Shown here one piece after another: positions 16,547 to 25,293 of a stretch of DNA of 64,000 bases. Position 1 is the stretch's first letter. Each line of letters opens with the position of its first letter. Position numbers and translations under genes: made by a program. The notes beneath the pieces were generated by a model. The model was given only the letters and a program-made list of their open reading frames with translations. It had not been told where the DNA came from and ran no database searches. The stretch spans positions 62,001 to 126,000 of the forward strand of contig CALFXL010000030.1 in assembly GCA_937958045.1 (NCBI GenBank), written 5' to 3'. The DNA comes from an uncultured Opitutaceae bacterium (GTDB lineage: Bacteria; Verrucomicrobiota; Verrucomicrobiia; Opitutales; Opitutaceae).

Positions 16547-17521
16547 TCAGACCTTCGGCACGGAGGTTTTCTCCAGAATGTCGGCGATGATTTTATCAGT
16601 GGTGATTTCCTCGGCTTCGGCTTCGTAGGTGAGGCCGATGCGGTGGCGGAGGACGTCGGGCGCGATTTCTTGAACGAGCGAGGGGCTCACGAAATCTTGT
16701 CCGCGGAGCCAGGCGAGGGCGCGGCTGGCTTGGAAGAGCGCGAGCGAGGCGCGCGGCGAAGCGCCGAACGACAGGTAACGCACGCCGGGGTTGAGTTGAT
16801 TGCGCGGATCGGCGGCGAGTGCGCGGGTGGCGCGGACGAGTGCGAGGATGTACGCTTGCACGGAGGGCGAGACATGCACGCGGTCGACCTCGGCGCGCAG
16901 CGAGAGGAGTTCTTCGCCGCTGGAGGCGGGAACGAGCGCGGGTTGTTTCGTGACCTGGCCCCAGCGTTCCATCATCTGCGTCTCTTCGTCGGCGGTGGGA
17001 TAATCGACGAGCAGCTTGAATAGGAAACGATCTGTCTGCGCTTCGGGCAGCGGATAAGTGCCTTCCTGTTCGACGGGATTTTGCGTGGCCATGACGAAGA
17101 ACGGCCGCGGCAGCGGATGCGTTTGCCCGCCGATGGTGACCTGGCGTTCCTGCATCGCTTCGAGAAGCGCGCTTTGGACTTTGGCGGGGGCGCGGTTGAT
17201 TTCGTCGGCGAGCACGAGGTTGGCGAAAATAGGACCGCGGTGCGCCGTGAACTCGCCGTTTTTCGGTTGGAAGATCATGGTCCCGACGACGTCGCTCGGG
17301 AGCAGGTCGGGGGTGAACTGGATGCGCTCAAATTGTACGCCGAGAGCGGTGCCCAGCGATTTGACGAGCAGCGTCTTCGCGAGGCCGGGCATGCCTTCGA
17401 GGAGTACGTGGCCATTGGCGAGGAGGGCGACGAGCAATCGTTCCACAATGGCATCCTGGCCGATGACGGCCTTACCGATTTCATCGCGGAGTTTTTGAGA
17501 CCAAGTAGGACCTGTGATCAT
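16547..17521 (-). CDS. MoxR-family AAA+ ATPase
   Basis: 324 residues. Walker A is G43-MPGLAKT-50 and Walker B is LVLADEINR (about 101-109). The family-typical QNPVEQEGTYPLPEAQTDRF sensor region follows, and a C-terminal lid ends the protein. MoxR ATPases act as chaperones for VWA-containing complexes. It is the first gene of the leftward operon that continues with the lipoprotein, LptC-like, DUF58, BatA, BatB/C and BatD/E genes, so its promoter should lie in the repeat-bearing gap at 17522-17654. Confidence 0.93.
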   Translation of the reverse strand: MITGPTWSQKLRDEIGKAVIGQDAIVERLLVALLANGHVLLEGMPGLAKTLLVKSLGTALGVQFERIQFTPDLLPSDVVGTMIFQPKNGEFTAHRGPIFANLVLADEINRAPAKVQSALLEAMQERQVTIGGQTHPLPRPFFVMATQNPVEQEGTYPLPEAQTDRFLFKLLVDYPTADEETQMMERWGQVTKQPALVPASSGEELLSLRAEVDRVHVSPSVQAYILALVRATRALAADPRNQLNPGVRYLSFGASPRASLALFQASRALAWLRGQDFVSPSLVQEIAPDVLRHRIGLTYEAEAEEITTDKIIADILEKTSVPKV

Positions 17522-17536
17522 GCGGGGGAGAAAAAA

Positions 17537-17571
17537 GAGTGAAGGGTGATCGGTGAAGGGTGAAAGAAGGG
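17537..17571. repeat. Heptad repeat, GGGTGAA type, upstream of moxR
   Basis: Heptamers GAGTGAA, GGGTGAT, CGGTGAA, GGGTGAA, AGAAGGG lie between divergent genes, 16 bases from the moxR start. This is the leader or promoter region of the moxR-bat operon. Confidence 0.8.
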
Positions 17572-17654
17572 GCGCTGGCTGAAATCCGGAAGGAGCGGGC
17601 GGACGAAGACTCGCTTGCGCCGGGAATGTTTCGCTGAGAAAAAACGAGTGCGCG

Positions 17655-18047
17655 ATGGAGTTGCCATCTCAAATCCAAGACAAGCTTGATGCGTTGGGCG
17701 TGTTGCCTGGCGATGTCACGGAACGGTTTGTGCGCGGCTCCGGACCCGGCGGGCAAAAGATCAACAAAGCCTCCGTGGCGGTGCATCTGCGTCACGAACC
17801 CACGGGCACGGACGTGCGTATGCAACGCGAACGTTCCCAGTCGGCCAATCGCGAGCTGGCGTGGGAAGAGCTTTGCGAAAAACTCGCGGCGCGCTTTGCG
17901 GCGGCGGAGTTTGAGCGACGTCAGGCCGCGGCCAAGGCGAAGCGCCGCGCGCGTCCGAAGAGCCGCCGCCAGAAAGCGCTCCAAGTGGAAGGTAAGCGGC
18001 GCAAATCGGTCGTGAAAGCGCTGCGCGGAAAGGTGCGCGACGAGTGA
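17655..18047 (+). CDS. Release-factor-like protein (ArfB-type ribosome rescue candidate)
   Basis: 130 residues with only the catalytic domain of a class I release factor: RGSGPGGQKINKA with GGQ at residues 32-34, then SVAVHLRHEPTG. It lacks the codon-recognition domains. The C-terminus, about residue 90 to the end, is a strongly basic tail (AKAKRRARPKSRRQKALQ, GKRRKS), the arrangement used by ArfB/YaeJ to enter the empty mRNA channel of stalled ribosomes. Function by analogy is peptidyl-tRNA hydrolysis on stalled ribosomes. It could instead belong to the uncharacterised 'release factor-like' group. Confidence 0.85.
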   Translation: MELPSQIQDKLDALGVLPGDVTERFVRGSGPGGQKINKASVAVHLRHEPTGTDVRMQRERSQSANRELAWEELCEKLAARFAAAEFERRQAAAKAKRRARPKSRRQKALQVEGKRRKSVVKALRGKVRDE

Positions 18048-18117
18048 AATTCATCGCGTGCGGTTTGAGCGGCGGCTAAGGAACTCTCGAAATTTCTGCG
18101 GTCCAACGTTTGCCCCA

Positions 18118-18549
18118 ATGACACTTCGACGAGCTGCTTCCAGTTTCCTGCTCGGTGCACTTTGTTTCGCCGGCTGTGCCCACTCCACCCACAAGCGTTT
18201 CGCGCCCGACAAGAAACCCGAGGGAGCGGTCGCGACGCCGGTGCCGCATGGCACCACGACGGAAAATGTCGTGCTCAAGCCGGGCGAATACTTGCTCGTT
18301 GTGAAATCGGATCCGTCGGGCGCGGTCGCGGTGCTCAACGGCGTGCCCTGTGGGAAAACCCCGTGTCACGTGATCGTGCAGGCCAATCGCCGCGGATTTT
18401 TGCGCGAACAAGTCTCCATCAAAGTCCGCTTCATCGCGCAGGATGAATCGGGCGCTTCGCGAACGATCGAGGAAGTGCTCACGACGATGGACAAAGTGCC
18501 GGCGGAAATGCGTTTCACGCCCAACGGCGCGACGCGGATTGTTCGCTGA
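18118..18549 (+). CDS. Small lipoprotein with PEGA-like segment
   Basis: 143 residues. MTLRRAASSFLLGALCFAGC is a lipoprotein signal with the lipobox Cys at position 20. The middle LLVVKSDPSGAVAVLNGVPC and GKTPCHV matches the PEGA-repeat pattern (SxPxGAxVxxxGxxxGxTPxxV), a beta-rich surface domain. The ATG at 18118 was chosen; a start 60 bases upstream would bury the signal peptide. No operon partner is evident. Confidence 0.8.
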   Translation: MTLRRAASSFLLGALCFAGCAHSTHKRFAPDKKPEGAVATPVPHGTTTENVVLKPGEYLLVVKSDPSGAVAVLNGVPCGKTPCHVIVQANRRGFLREQVSIKVRFIAQDESGASRTIEEVLTTMDKVPAEMRFTPNGATRIVR

Positions 18550-18585
18550 AAACGGCGCGATCAAAGTGCGGGATGCGGAGGCGTT

Positions 18586-18954
18586 TCAGCCTTCTTCGCG
18601 ACGATACGTGACGAGATAACGCTGTTCGTCGCTGCCTGTGGCGAATGCGTCAGGAACGCAGCCATCGAGACCGTAGCAGATGCGCAGACGATCTCCGGCA
18701 AGTTGGAAGATGGCGGGAATTTTTCGTCCGCGATTCACGCCCTGATCGCCGTGAAGCGTGATCGTGAGCAACGCGCCGCTTTCGGAGATTTCGTAACGAC
18801 CGCGATCGTGGATATCGCTCGCGAAGCGCACCCAGTATTGACCGGCGCGCAGCGTGAGACGCATCGATTGAAGCGCCATCGCGGGCGCGGCTTGGCCGCC
18901 GAGTTCGGCTTTAAAGGGCAGCCAGTTACCTTCGATGGGATGAGCAGTCGGCAT
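18586..18954 (-). CDS. TIGR03067-like small protein
   Basis: 122 residues, no signal peptide. The pattern IEGNWLPFKAELGGQAAP, RLTLRAGQYWVRF, NRGRKIPAIFQLAGDRLRIC and YGLDGCVPDAF matches the TIGR03067 domain common in planctomycetes and verrucomicrobia. The function of that domain is unknown; it resembles a lipocalin-like beta-barrel. The stop of rmuC is not shared: the gene starts five bases downstream of the end of rmuC, so the two are probably co-transcribed. Confidence 0.75.
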   Translation of the reverse strand: MPTAHPIEGNWLPFKAELGGQAAPAMALQSMRLTLRAGQYWVRFASDIHDRGRYEISESGALLTITLHGDQGVNRGRKIPAIFQLAGDRLRICYGLDGCVPDAFATGSDEQRYLVTYRREEG

Positions 18955-18959
18955 GGTGA

Positions 18960-20285
18960 TCAGGTGCGACGTGTGATCTCGCGGATGCCGGTTTCGACCG
19001 TGGAGGGTGTATTCAATTCCTTGATACCTTTCGCGCCGAGCTCCGCGAATTTGCGCGCGCCGGGAAGCACATTGCTTTCGAGCGAACCGATGGCGGAGTT
19101 GTAACCCTTGACGGCGTTTTCGAGTCCGCGGCCGATTTTTTCGAGATGATCGGAAAAGGTGCTCAAACGATCGAAAAGCTCGCGGCCGATGCGGCTGATT
19201 TCGTCGGCGTTTTTGGAAACGGCTTCCTGGCGCCAGCCATACGCGGCGGCTTTGAGCAGGGCGATGAGCGTGGTGGGCGTGGCGAGCAGGACCTTGCGCG
19301 AGATGGCGCGTTCGAGCAGCGAGCTGTCGGCTTGCAGCGCGGCGGTGAGGAAATGGTCGCCGGGAATAAACAACACGACGAACTCGGGCGCGGGCTGAAA
19401 TTGCTCCCAATAGTTTTTCGCGCCGAGCGCATCGATGTGGCCGCGGATTTTTTGCGCGTGTTCGGCGAGACGCAGGGTGCGCGTGGCGTCGTCGGGCGCA
19501 TCGAGCGCTTCGCGGTAGGATTGCACGGGAGTCTTCGCATCGACGACGATGCGCTGGCCGCCGGGCAGGCGAACGACGAGGTCGGCGCGGAGCGAACCGG
19601 AAGTTTCTTGTTCGGAAAAGTCCGCGTACGGAAGCATGTCGGCGAGTTCGACGACGCGGCGGAGTTGAAGCTCGCCCCAACTGCCGGCGTAGCTGGTGGA
19701 GCGGAGCGCGGTGGATAACTTGGCGGCTTCGGCTTGGAGGCGAATCTGCGCGGAACCGAGGGCCTCAAGTTGTTGGCCGAGCTGACCGTAGGCACGGGCG
19801 CGGGCCTGTTCGATCTCGCCGATTTTGGCATCTACTTTTTCGAGCGATTCCTTGAGCGGCTTTACCAAGGCGTCGATCGCTTGTTGGCGCGCGGAGAGGT
19901 CGCCCTCGGCTTTCTGTTGAAATTGGGCGAGGGACGCGCGGGCGAGCTCGAGAAAAGCGGTGTTATTACTCTTCAACGCATCGGCGGAGAGCGCCTTAAA
20001 CTCGGCGGTGAGACGCGTGTGGGCGTCGGTGAGCGTGCGCAATTTCTCCTCGGTCGCGGCGCGTTCGGCGGAGAGAGAGGTTTCGAGTCGAACGTTTTCG
20101 GCGGCGAGACGGGCCGCCTCGGCTCGGGAATTGGCGAGATCGGCTTGGGCACGGCTGAGCTCCTCTTCACGCGCGCGCAGACGCTCGGCCAGTAGGCTGA
20201 GTTGGGCGGTGGCCCGGCTGCGAACGATCAGGGCGGTGATCACCACGGAAAGAACGGAAGCGAGGAGAATGAGCGCGATGTCCAC
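18960..20285 (-). CDS. rmuC: DNA recombination protein RmuC
   Basis: About 441 residues: an N-terminal membrane helix, a long coiled coil (about 30-190), then the RmuC nuclease-like core with SYAGSWGELQLRRVVELADM, VVDAKTPVQSYREALDA and FIPGDHFLTAALQ. RmuC limits inversions at short inverted repeats in E. coli, which is of interest in a genome rich in inverted heptad repeats. The start is uncertain: I chose a GTG at 20285 giving an immediate membrane helix (DIALILLASVLSVVITALIV). The frame is open further upstream without an ATG. Confidence 0.88.
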   Translation of the reverse strand: MDIALILLASVLSVVITALIVRSRATAQLSLLAERLRAREEELSRAQADLANSRAEAARLAAENVRLETSLSAERAATEEKLRTLTDAHTRLTAEFKALSADALKSNNTAFLELARASLAQFQQKAEGDLSARQQAIDALVKPLKESLEKVDAKIGEIEQARARAYGQLGQQLEALGSAQIRLQAEAAKLSTALRSTSYAGSWGELQLRRVVELADMLPYADFSEQETSGSLRADLVVRLPGGQRIVVDAKTPVQSYREALDAPDDATRTLRLAEHAQKIRGHIDALGAKNYWEQFQPAPEFVVLFIPGDHFLTAALQADSSLLERAISRKVLLATPTTLIALLKAAAYGWRQEAVSKNADEISRIGRELFDRLSTFSDHLEKIGRGLENAVKGYNSAIGSLESNVLPGARKFAELGAKGIKELNTPSTVETGIREITRRT

Positions 20286-20480
20286 GGGATGAGCGTTTGA
20301 GGCGGGCGGGGGAGTGCAAGGCTGCGGTGCGCGACCAACCTGAAGAAAAAAGAATGTAGAGGGCCTGTTGGCGTGGTCCGCTTCTTGACACAGCGTTTGT
20401 GCGTCGGCAAACACACGCACCGTTGACTCTGCACGTCAGCGAATCCCAGGCCTTACCCCAGCCGGTCCAGCTCGACACTT

Positions 20481-21626
20481 ATGTTCACGGAAGCAGCCAT
20501 GTCCGCACCCGCGGATACGATTGAAAAACCCTTGGTGCTTATCGTCGATGACGAATACGGACCGCGTGAATCCATCGCATACACGCTCTCCTCGGAATTC
20601 GACGTCGTGACGGCCGAACGCCCCTCAGAAGGCATCAAGCGGATTCAGGAACGCCCATTTTCTGTGGTATTGCTCGACATCCGGATGCCCGAGATGGATG
20701 GCATTCGCACCTTGCAGGCCATCCGCGAGCACGATCGCGATGTATCCATCGTGATGCTCACAGGCTATGGCACACTGCAAACTGCCCAGCAGTCGATGCT
20801 TCACGGGGCCAATCAATATCTGCGTAAGCCCCCGGATATCTCCGAGCTCATGCAGGCGGTGCGCAAGCAGGCCCAGGCGGCCGGCGAGCGACGGCAACAA
20901 ACGCGTCTGACGCGCGACATGGAGCAGATGAACGCGGCGTTGAAGCGCGAGATCGTCGCCCATGAACCGCACATCTGGCAGGCGCGCGCGGCGGTGGAGC
21001 TCGTGCACGATCTGGCGAATCCGTTGACCGTGATGATAGGTTACGCGGCCTTGCTCGTGCAGGAGGCGAAAAAGGCGGCGCGGCGCGATCCCGAGCAGGC
21101 GGAAAAATTGCGCAGTTACGCGGAAGTCGTCAGTCGCGCATCGGAGTATTGTCATCACCTCGCCGACAACTGGCGGCAAACGACACGAAAGGCGGCGGAA
21201 TTTGTAGAGCTCGATGTCGTGACTTTGGTGCGGGAAGTGAAGGAGGTCATCTTTTTCAACAATCCACTGATTCAGTTCACCGGGCTCTCCCGCGCAATGG
21301 TGCGCGGTTCGCAATTCGAACTGACGCGAGTGTTTCAGAATCTCTTGAAAAACGCGCTCGAAGCAGCGGCGACGAAGGTCGTGATCAATTTCAAAGAGGT
21401 GGATCAGCGCTTGGAAATTTCAGTGACTGATAACGGTGCAGGCATGGATGCGGAGACCGCGCGCAAAGCGTTGAAAGGTGGTTTCACCACCAAGACACAT
21501 GGCACCGGGTTGGGCTTGGGCATTTGTCGTCACCTGCTCGGTGTTCACGGCGCCACGCTCACGGTGGAAAGCGAGCCGAAGCGCGGCACCACCATGCGCA
21601 TTGTTTTTCCGCTCGCTCGCGCGTGA
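20481..21626 (+). CDS. Hybrid response regulator / histidine kinase (REC first)
   Basis: 381 residues. A receiver domain comes first (acidic pair D23-D24, phospho-acceptor D66, K116), then a short coiled coil. A HisKA-like region has H176 (AVELVHDLANPLTVMIGYA), and a HATPase domain shows N (NLLKNALEAA), G1 (DNGAGMD) and G2 (GTGLGLGIC) boxes. Soluble, no membrane helix. With REC at the N-terminus it probably receives phosphate or a conformational signal before its kinase acts. First of three signalling genes on this strand. An ATG 18 bases downstream is an alternative start. Confidence 0.9.
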   Translation: MFTEAAMSAPADTIEKPLVLIVDDEYGPRESIAYTLSSEFDVVTAERPSEGIKRIQERPFSVVLLDIRMPEMDGIRTLQAIREHDRDVSIVMLTGYGTLQTAQQSMLHGANQYLRKPPDISELMQAVRKQAQAAGERRQQTRLTRDMEQMNAALKREIVAHEPHIWQARAAVELVHDLANPLTVMIGYAALLVQEAKKAARRDPEQAEKLRSYAEVVSRASEYCHHLADNWRQTTRKAAEFVELDVVTLVREVKEVIFFNNPLIQFTGLSRAMVRGSQFELTRVFQNLLKNALEAAATKVVINFKEVDQRLEISVTDNGAGMDAETARKALKGGFTTKTHGTGLGLGICRHLLGVHGATLTVESEPKRGTTMRIVFPLARA

Positions 21627-21705
21627 ACGAATCCAACCGTGTTGATCGCGCAACGAGTGGGTAAAGGCGTTGACGAGCGGCGGGCGCTCACACGCTGATG
21701 GCGCG

Positions 21706-23697
21706 ATGACATTTACCACCGCACTTTGGGCGTTGATCGCAGCCGTGGTCATCGGCGTGGCAGCGCTGTGCACGAATCCCGCGAGGCATCTCAATCGGAT
21801 GGCGGCCGCGGTTTGCGCGCACTTCGCGCTTTGGGCGTGGTGGTTGCATCAAGCGTTCACGCATCCAACCGAAGCGCTCTGGCGACAAGGAGGCGCGATC
21901 ACCGCAGCCGGCCTGATCTGGCATTGGTGGATGTGGCACGCCGGTGTGCTGTACCCGGCGCAACGTCGGACGCAGCATCTGCGTGCGTCGTGGCCGTGGC
22001 TCGCGGGCTGGGCCGTGCTCGCGTTGATTATTCTTTTGGGTGATGCGCTGAGAAGCGCGTCGCCCGCGGTGGTTTATGGACCAGCGTATTATTGGTTTGC
22101 CGGCGGTTATTTTGTCAGCGCGGGGATCTTGATGGGAACAGCTTACTGGCGCATGCGCGGTTTGGATGGTGGACGTCGACTCGACGGACAACTCCTCATC
22201 CTCGGCGGTGCGTTGGGCGCGGTGTGTGGTCTCGCGATGGCGACGCTCGATCCGCAGCTGCCGGACGCGGGACTGATGCGCTTGATGCCGATCGTCGTGG
22301 TGTTATGTGTGGGCGGCACGATCTGGGCGGTGACGACGTCGCGCATTCTCAATGCCAAGCACATCATGATGCTCGGGCTCGAGCGCATCGGATTGGTGGC
22401 GACGGTGGCGTTATTCGTGTGGGGACTCCAGGAAGTGGCGGAGCGCTTCATGCCGGGGTCGGCGGCGTTTGTGTTGGCGCTGGCGATCGGTTTGTGGATC
22501 GCCGCGGAAATCGCGCCGTGGTTCGACGAGTTGTTTCAACGTCAGGCGCGCCGAAATCGTATTCGCCACGCTGCATTCGAAGTGGCGCGCGAAAATCTGC
22601 GTCCCGATGCGATGGGCGAAGCATATCTACAATTGCTGCGCGAATGGGCGGACTGCGAGCGCGTGTTGATCTTGATGGGCGCGAATGGACGGCTGACCGG
22701 CGACGGCATCGAGTTTGCGGCGGATTCGCCCGAGATGAAGCTGCTCGGATCGCTGCGCTGGATCACACCGGAGCGACTTGAGCGCGAGCGGCCGACACCC
22801 GAGCGCAAAGTCTTGGGAGAGCTGTTGGCGAAACATCAACTCGGCGTGCTCGTCTCGAGCATCGGCCCATCGCCGGCGTTTGTGGTGGGACTCGGCGAGC
22901 CGTATTCACGGCGTCCATACACGTATCCAGAAATTGGATTATTGCTGCAGCTCGCCGCGATCATCGAGAACTCGCTCTCGCGTGCGCACTATCTGCTCAA
23001 GACGCAGCATGCAGAGCAACTGGCGACGGTCGGCATGTTGGGAGCGAGTATCGCGCACGAAATCCGCAACCCGCTCGTGTCGATCAAGACCTTCGTGCAG
23101 TTGTTGCCGGATCACTATCAAGAGCCGGCGTTTCGCGATAAGTTCTTTCGTCTGATTGGCGACGAAGTCGGCCGAATCGATCGATTGACGGAGCAACTGC
23201 TGGATCTTTCTGCGCCGCGTGTCTTCACCGCAAAGCCGGTGGAAGTACATCCGTTGCTCACATCTTGCCTAGATTTATTGGTCTCCAAAGCGGAGGATAA
23301 GGGGATTAGTTTGTTAACTGATTTTAGCAACGAAGCTGACTGTGTTTTTACCGATCCAAATGCAATTAAACAAGTTATGCTAAATTTAGGCTTTAACGCC
23401 ATTCAAGCGTTGGAGAAGCGTCAGGGCGAGCGCTGGATTCGATTTGTTACGCGGAAACTTGTTGATAGTGTGGAGATTGCGGTAGAGGACAACGGTCCGG
23501 GATTCACGCCGGAAGTCTGGGCGCGGCTTTTCCAACCTTTTCAGTCCACAAAATCTAGCGGCTTTGGCTTAGGGCTAGCAATTTGCAAAGACATACTGTC
23601 TAGTCTGCAGGCGAGCATCAGCGCCGACCCGCCCGAATCCGGTCGCGGGGCGACGTTCCGAATCGTCCTGCCATGTCCGCCATCACCTACCTCTTAG
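21706..23697 (+). CDS. Membrane sensor histidine kinase with N-terminal 7TM-like domain
   Basis: About 663 residues. Seven to eight hydrophobic helices occupy residues 1-275, then a linker, a GAF-like segment, HisKA with H451 (IAHEIRNPLVSIKTFVQ), and a HATPase with DNGPGF and GFGLGLAICKDI. The plan resembles PrsK-type kinases of exopolysaccharide loci, fitting the polysaccharide cluster nearby, but this is only suggestive. From about 23255 to 23610 the HATPase-coding part is clearly richer in AT, with rare codons TTA, CTA, ATT and AGT, unlike the rest of the gene. The ATG at 21706 gives the membrane start. Confidence 0.85.
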   Translation: MTFTTALWALIAAVVIGVAALCTNPARHLNRMAAAVCAHFALWAWWLHQAFTHPTEALWRQGGAITAAGLIWHWWMWHAGVLYPAQRRTQHLRASWPWLAGWAVLALIILLGDALRSASPAVVYGPAYYWFAGGYFVSAGILMGTAYWRMRGLDGGRRLDGQLLILGGALGAVCGLAMATLDPQLPDAGLMRLMPIVVVLCVGGTIWAVTTSRILNAKHIMMLGLERIGLVATVALFVWGLQEVAERFMPGSAAFVLALAIGLWIAAEIAPWFDELFQRQARRNRIRHAAFEVARENLRPDAMGEAYLQLLREWADCERVLILMGANGRLTGDGIEFAADSPEMKLLGSLRWITPERLERERPTPERKVLGELLAKHQLGVLVSSIGPSPAFVVGLGEPYSRRPYTYPEIGLLLQLAAIIENSLSRAHYLLKTQHAEQLATVGMLGASIAHEIRNPLVSIKTFVQLLPDHYQEPAFRDKFFRLIGDEVGRIDRLTEQLLDLSAPRVFTAKPVEVHPLLTSCLDLLVSKAEDKGISLLTDFSNEADCVFTDPNAIKQVMLNLGFNAIQALEKRQGERWIRFVTRKLVDSVEIAVEDNGPGFTPEVWARLFQPFQSTKSSGFGLGLAICKDILSSLQASISADPPESGRGATFRIVLPCPPSPTS

Positions 23698-25238
23698 CGA
23701 CGCGCGATCCCGATTTGCTTCGGGCGTGGTGGGTGCTTGTGCCGGCGGAAGCGCGAGTGGTGACATTAAATGAGGTGAAAGCCGGAGCGCGCTTGGCGCG
23801 TGAGCTGCCAACGATCGTGGTGATCGACGAAGCGGCGCTGGGGGATCTTCCTCAATCGTGCCGCGAGTTTCTGCTTGTGTTGGTGGGTGAACGCACGGGC
23901 AAAGCCTACGAACAACTGACGCTCGCGGGCGCAGATGTACGTGTGGTGTTGTCGCACGACGAGAGCCGCACGCGACTCGGTGAATTTTTCCCGCTACTGG
24001 AAACGATCACGACGCACGACGCTTCGGTGAAGCTCGCGCAAACGCGACAACAGACCGTGGTTGCGGAGGCACCGCGAGCGACCGAGCCCTCCGCTGCTTC
24101 CGAAGAAGCGTGGTGGGAATGGTTGTCCGAAGTTGGCGAGTCGCTGGATGATCGCGAGCAGTTGCTGGCGGCGTTTCGTCGTGGCGCGCGACGCTGGCTG
24201 CATACCGAGCAAGTGCTGTTTTTCCTGCCGGCCGACGGCGGCTGGCGCGCGGATCGCGGAAATGTCTTCTGTGCAAACAGCGACGTGTTGGCGCGGCATC
24301 TGACGCGGCATCCTGTGGTGATTGATGCACGCACAGCGATTGCGGACGTCGATCCTGTAGTGGAACTTTCAATACGCCGCCGACTCGGCGAATGGGGACT
24401 TCATCTGCTCGTGCCGATGCACGACAACGGACATCTCGCGGGCTGGATCGGTTTTGGCCTGCGCGAAGACGGGCAAGCGTACGCGACGGACGATATCGCG
24501 CGTGCGCGGAAACTTGCCCGCGTGTTGCGCCGTTTGCTCGAGCGCCATCTACCGGCGCAAGCCCTGCAGCCGACGGAAACCGCCGCTACGACCACGATGC
24601 CCGATGCGCAACGCGCCGAACGCATCGCGCTGCTGCATGATCTCGCGCTCACGCTGAATCACGAGCTCGGTAACTCGCTTGTATCCTTGACGGCACTACG
24701 TCACAAGCCGGGCGCGGAAACCAATTCGCCGGTGTTGCTCGCGGCGATCCGTCGCGACATCGGCGCGCTCGAGGCGATCAACCGCCAGCTCGCCGCGCTT
24801 CCGACTTTCCTCGAATCCACCGCCGAGCGCATCGATCTGCGCGGACTTGTCCATGCCGTCGCGCGCAACTGCGGCATCGCGGTCGAAACAGATTCCGACG
24901 AAGTGACGCTGGATGTCGTCCCGAAGCTGATCGAGTTCGGACTCGAAGCGATTGTGGAAAGCGTCGCGGAAAATCGTCCGGGTCTCGGCAAAAACGGTCT
25001 CATGCTCGCGTTGAGTCGTGGCGGATCGGGCGCCGAGAAGCATGCGGTGATCGCGTTGCGCGGCGAAGGGCTCGCGCTGGAAGGCGTGTGGCCTGCGCCC
25101 GAGCCGGGCGCGACGCCGACGCACGGCCGCATCGGTGTGTTTATCGCGAAGGAAGTAGTGCGGCTCCACGGCGGCGCGCTCACGGTGAAAGAAGGCCGAC
25201 ATGGCGCGGAGATCGTGATCACGATCCGCCGTTGGTAA
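23673..25238 (+). CDS. Degenerate receiver-GAF-kinase-like protein
   Basis: 521 residues, soluble. Residues 1-110 look like a receiver fold without the usual acidic pair; a GAF-like region spans about 150-300. A HisKA-like segment has LALTLNHELGNSLVSLTAL (His at about 331), and the C-terminal HATPase is eroded: the N-box is unrecognisable, and HGRIGVFIAKEVVRLHGG is all that remains of the G2 region. It may be a pseudokinase adaptor for the preceding sensor, whose gene it overlaps by 25 bases. That overlap indicates coupled expression. I would not name it further. Confidence 0.7.
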   Translation: MSAITYLLATRDPDLLRAWWVLVPAEARVVTLNEVKAGARLARELPTIVVIDEAALGDLPQSCREFLLVLVGERTGKAYEQLTLAGADVRVVLSHDESRTRLGEFFPLLETITTHDASVKLAQTRQQTVVAEAPRATEPSAASEEAWWEWLSEVGESLDDREQLLAAFRRGARRWLHTEQVLFFLPADGGWRADRGNVFCANSDVLARHLTRHPVVIDARTAIADVDPVVELSIRRRLGEWGLHLLVPMHDNGHLAGWIGFGLREDGQAYATDDIARARKLARVLRRLLERHLPAQALQPTETAATTTMPDAQRAERIALLHDLALTLNHELGNSLVSLTALRHKPGAETNSPVLLAAIRRDIGALEAINRQLAALPTFLESTAERIDLRGLVHAVARNCGIAVETDSDEVTLDVVPKLIEFGLEAIVESVAENRPGLGKNGLMLALSRGGSGAEKHAVIALRGEGLALEGVWPAPEPGATPTHGRIGVFIAKEVVRLHGGALTVKEGRHGAEIVITIRRW

Positions 25239-25293
25239 ATTGGTTTTGTGACTGGAATCGCCGCCGCGCGCTCGTACGGTGTGCGCGTTTCCC

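Noticed and set aside
20385..20413. Promoter-like TTGACA with a 17-base spacer upstream of the hybrid kinase gene
   Set aside because: The matching -10 element (CAAACA) is poor, so I could not support it as a promoter.
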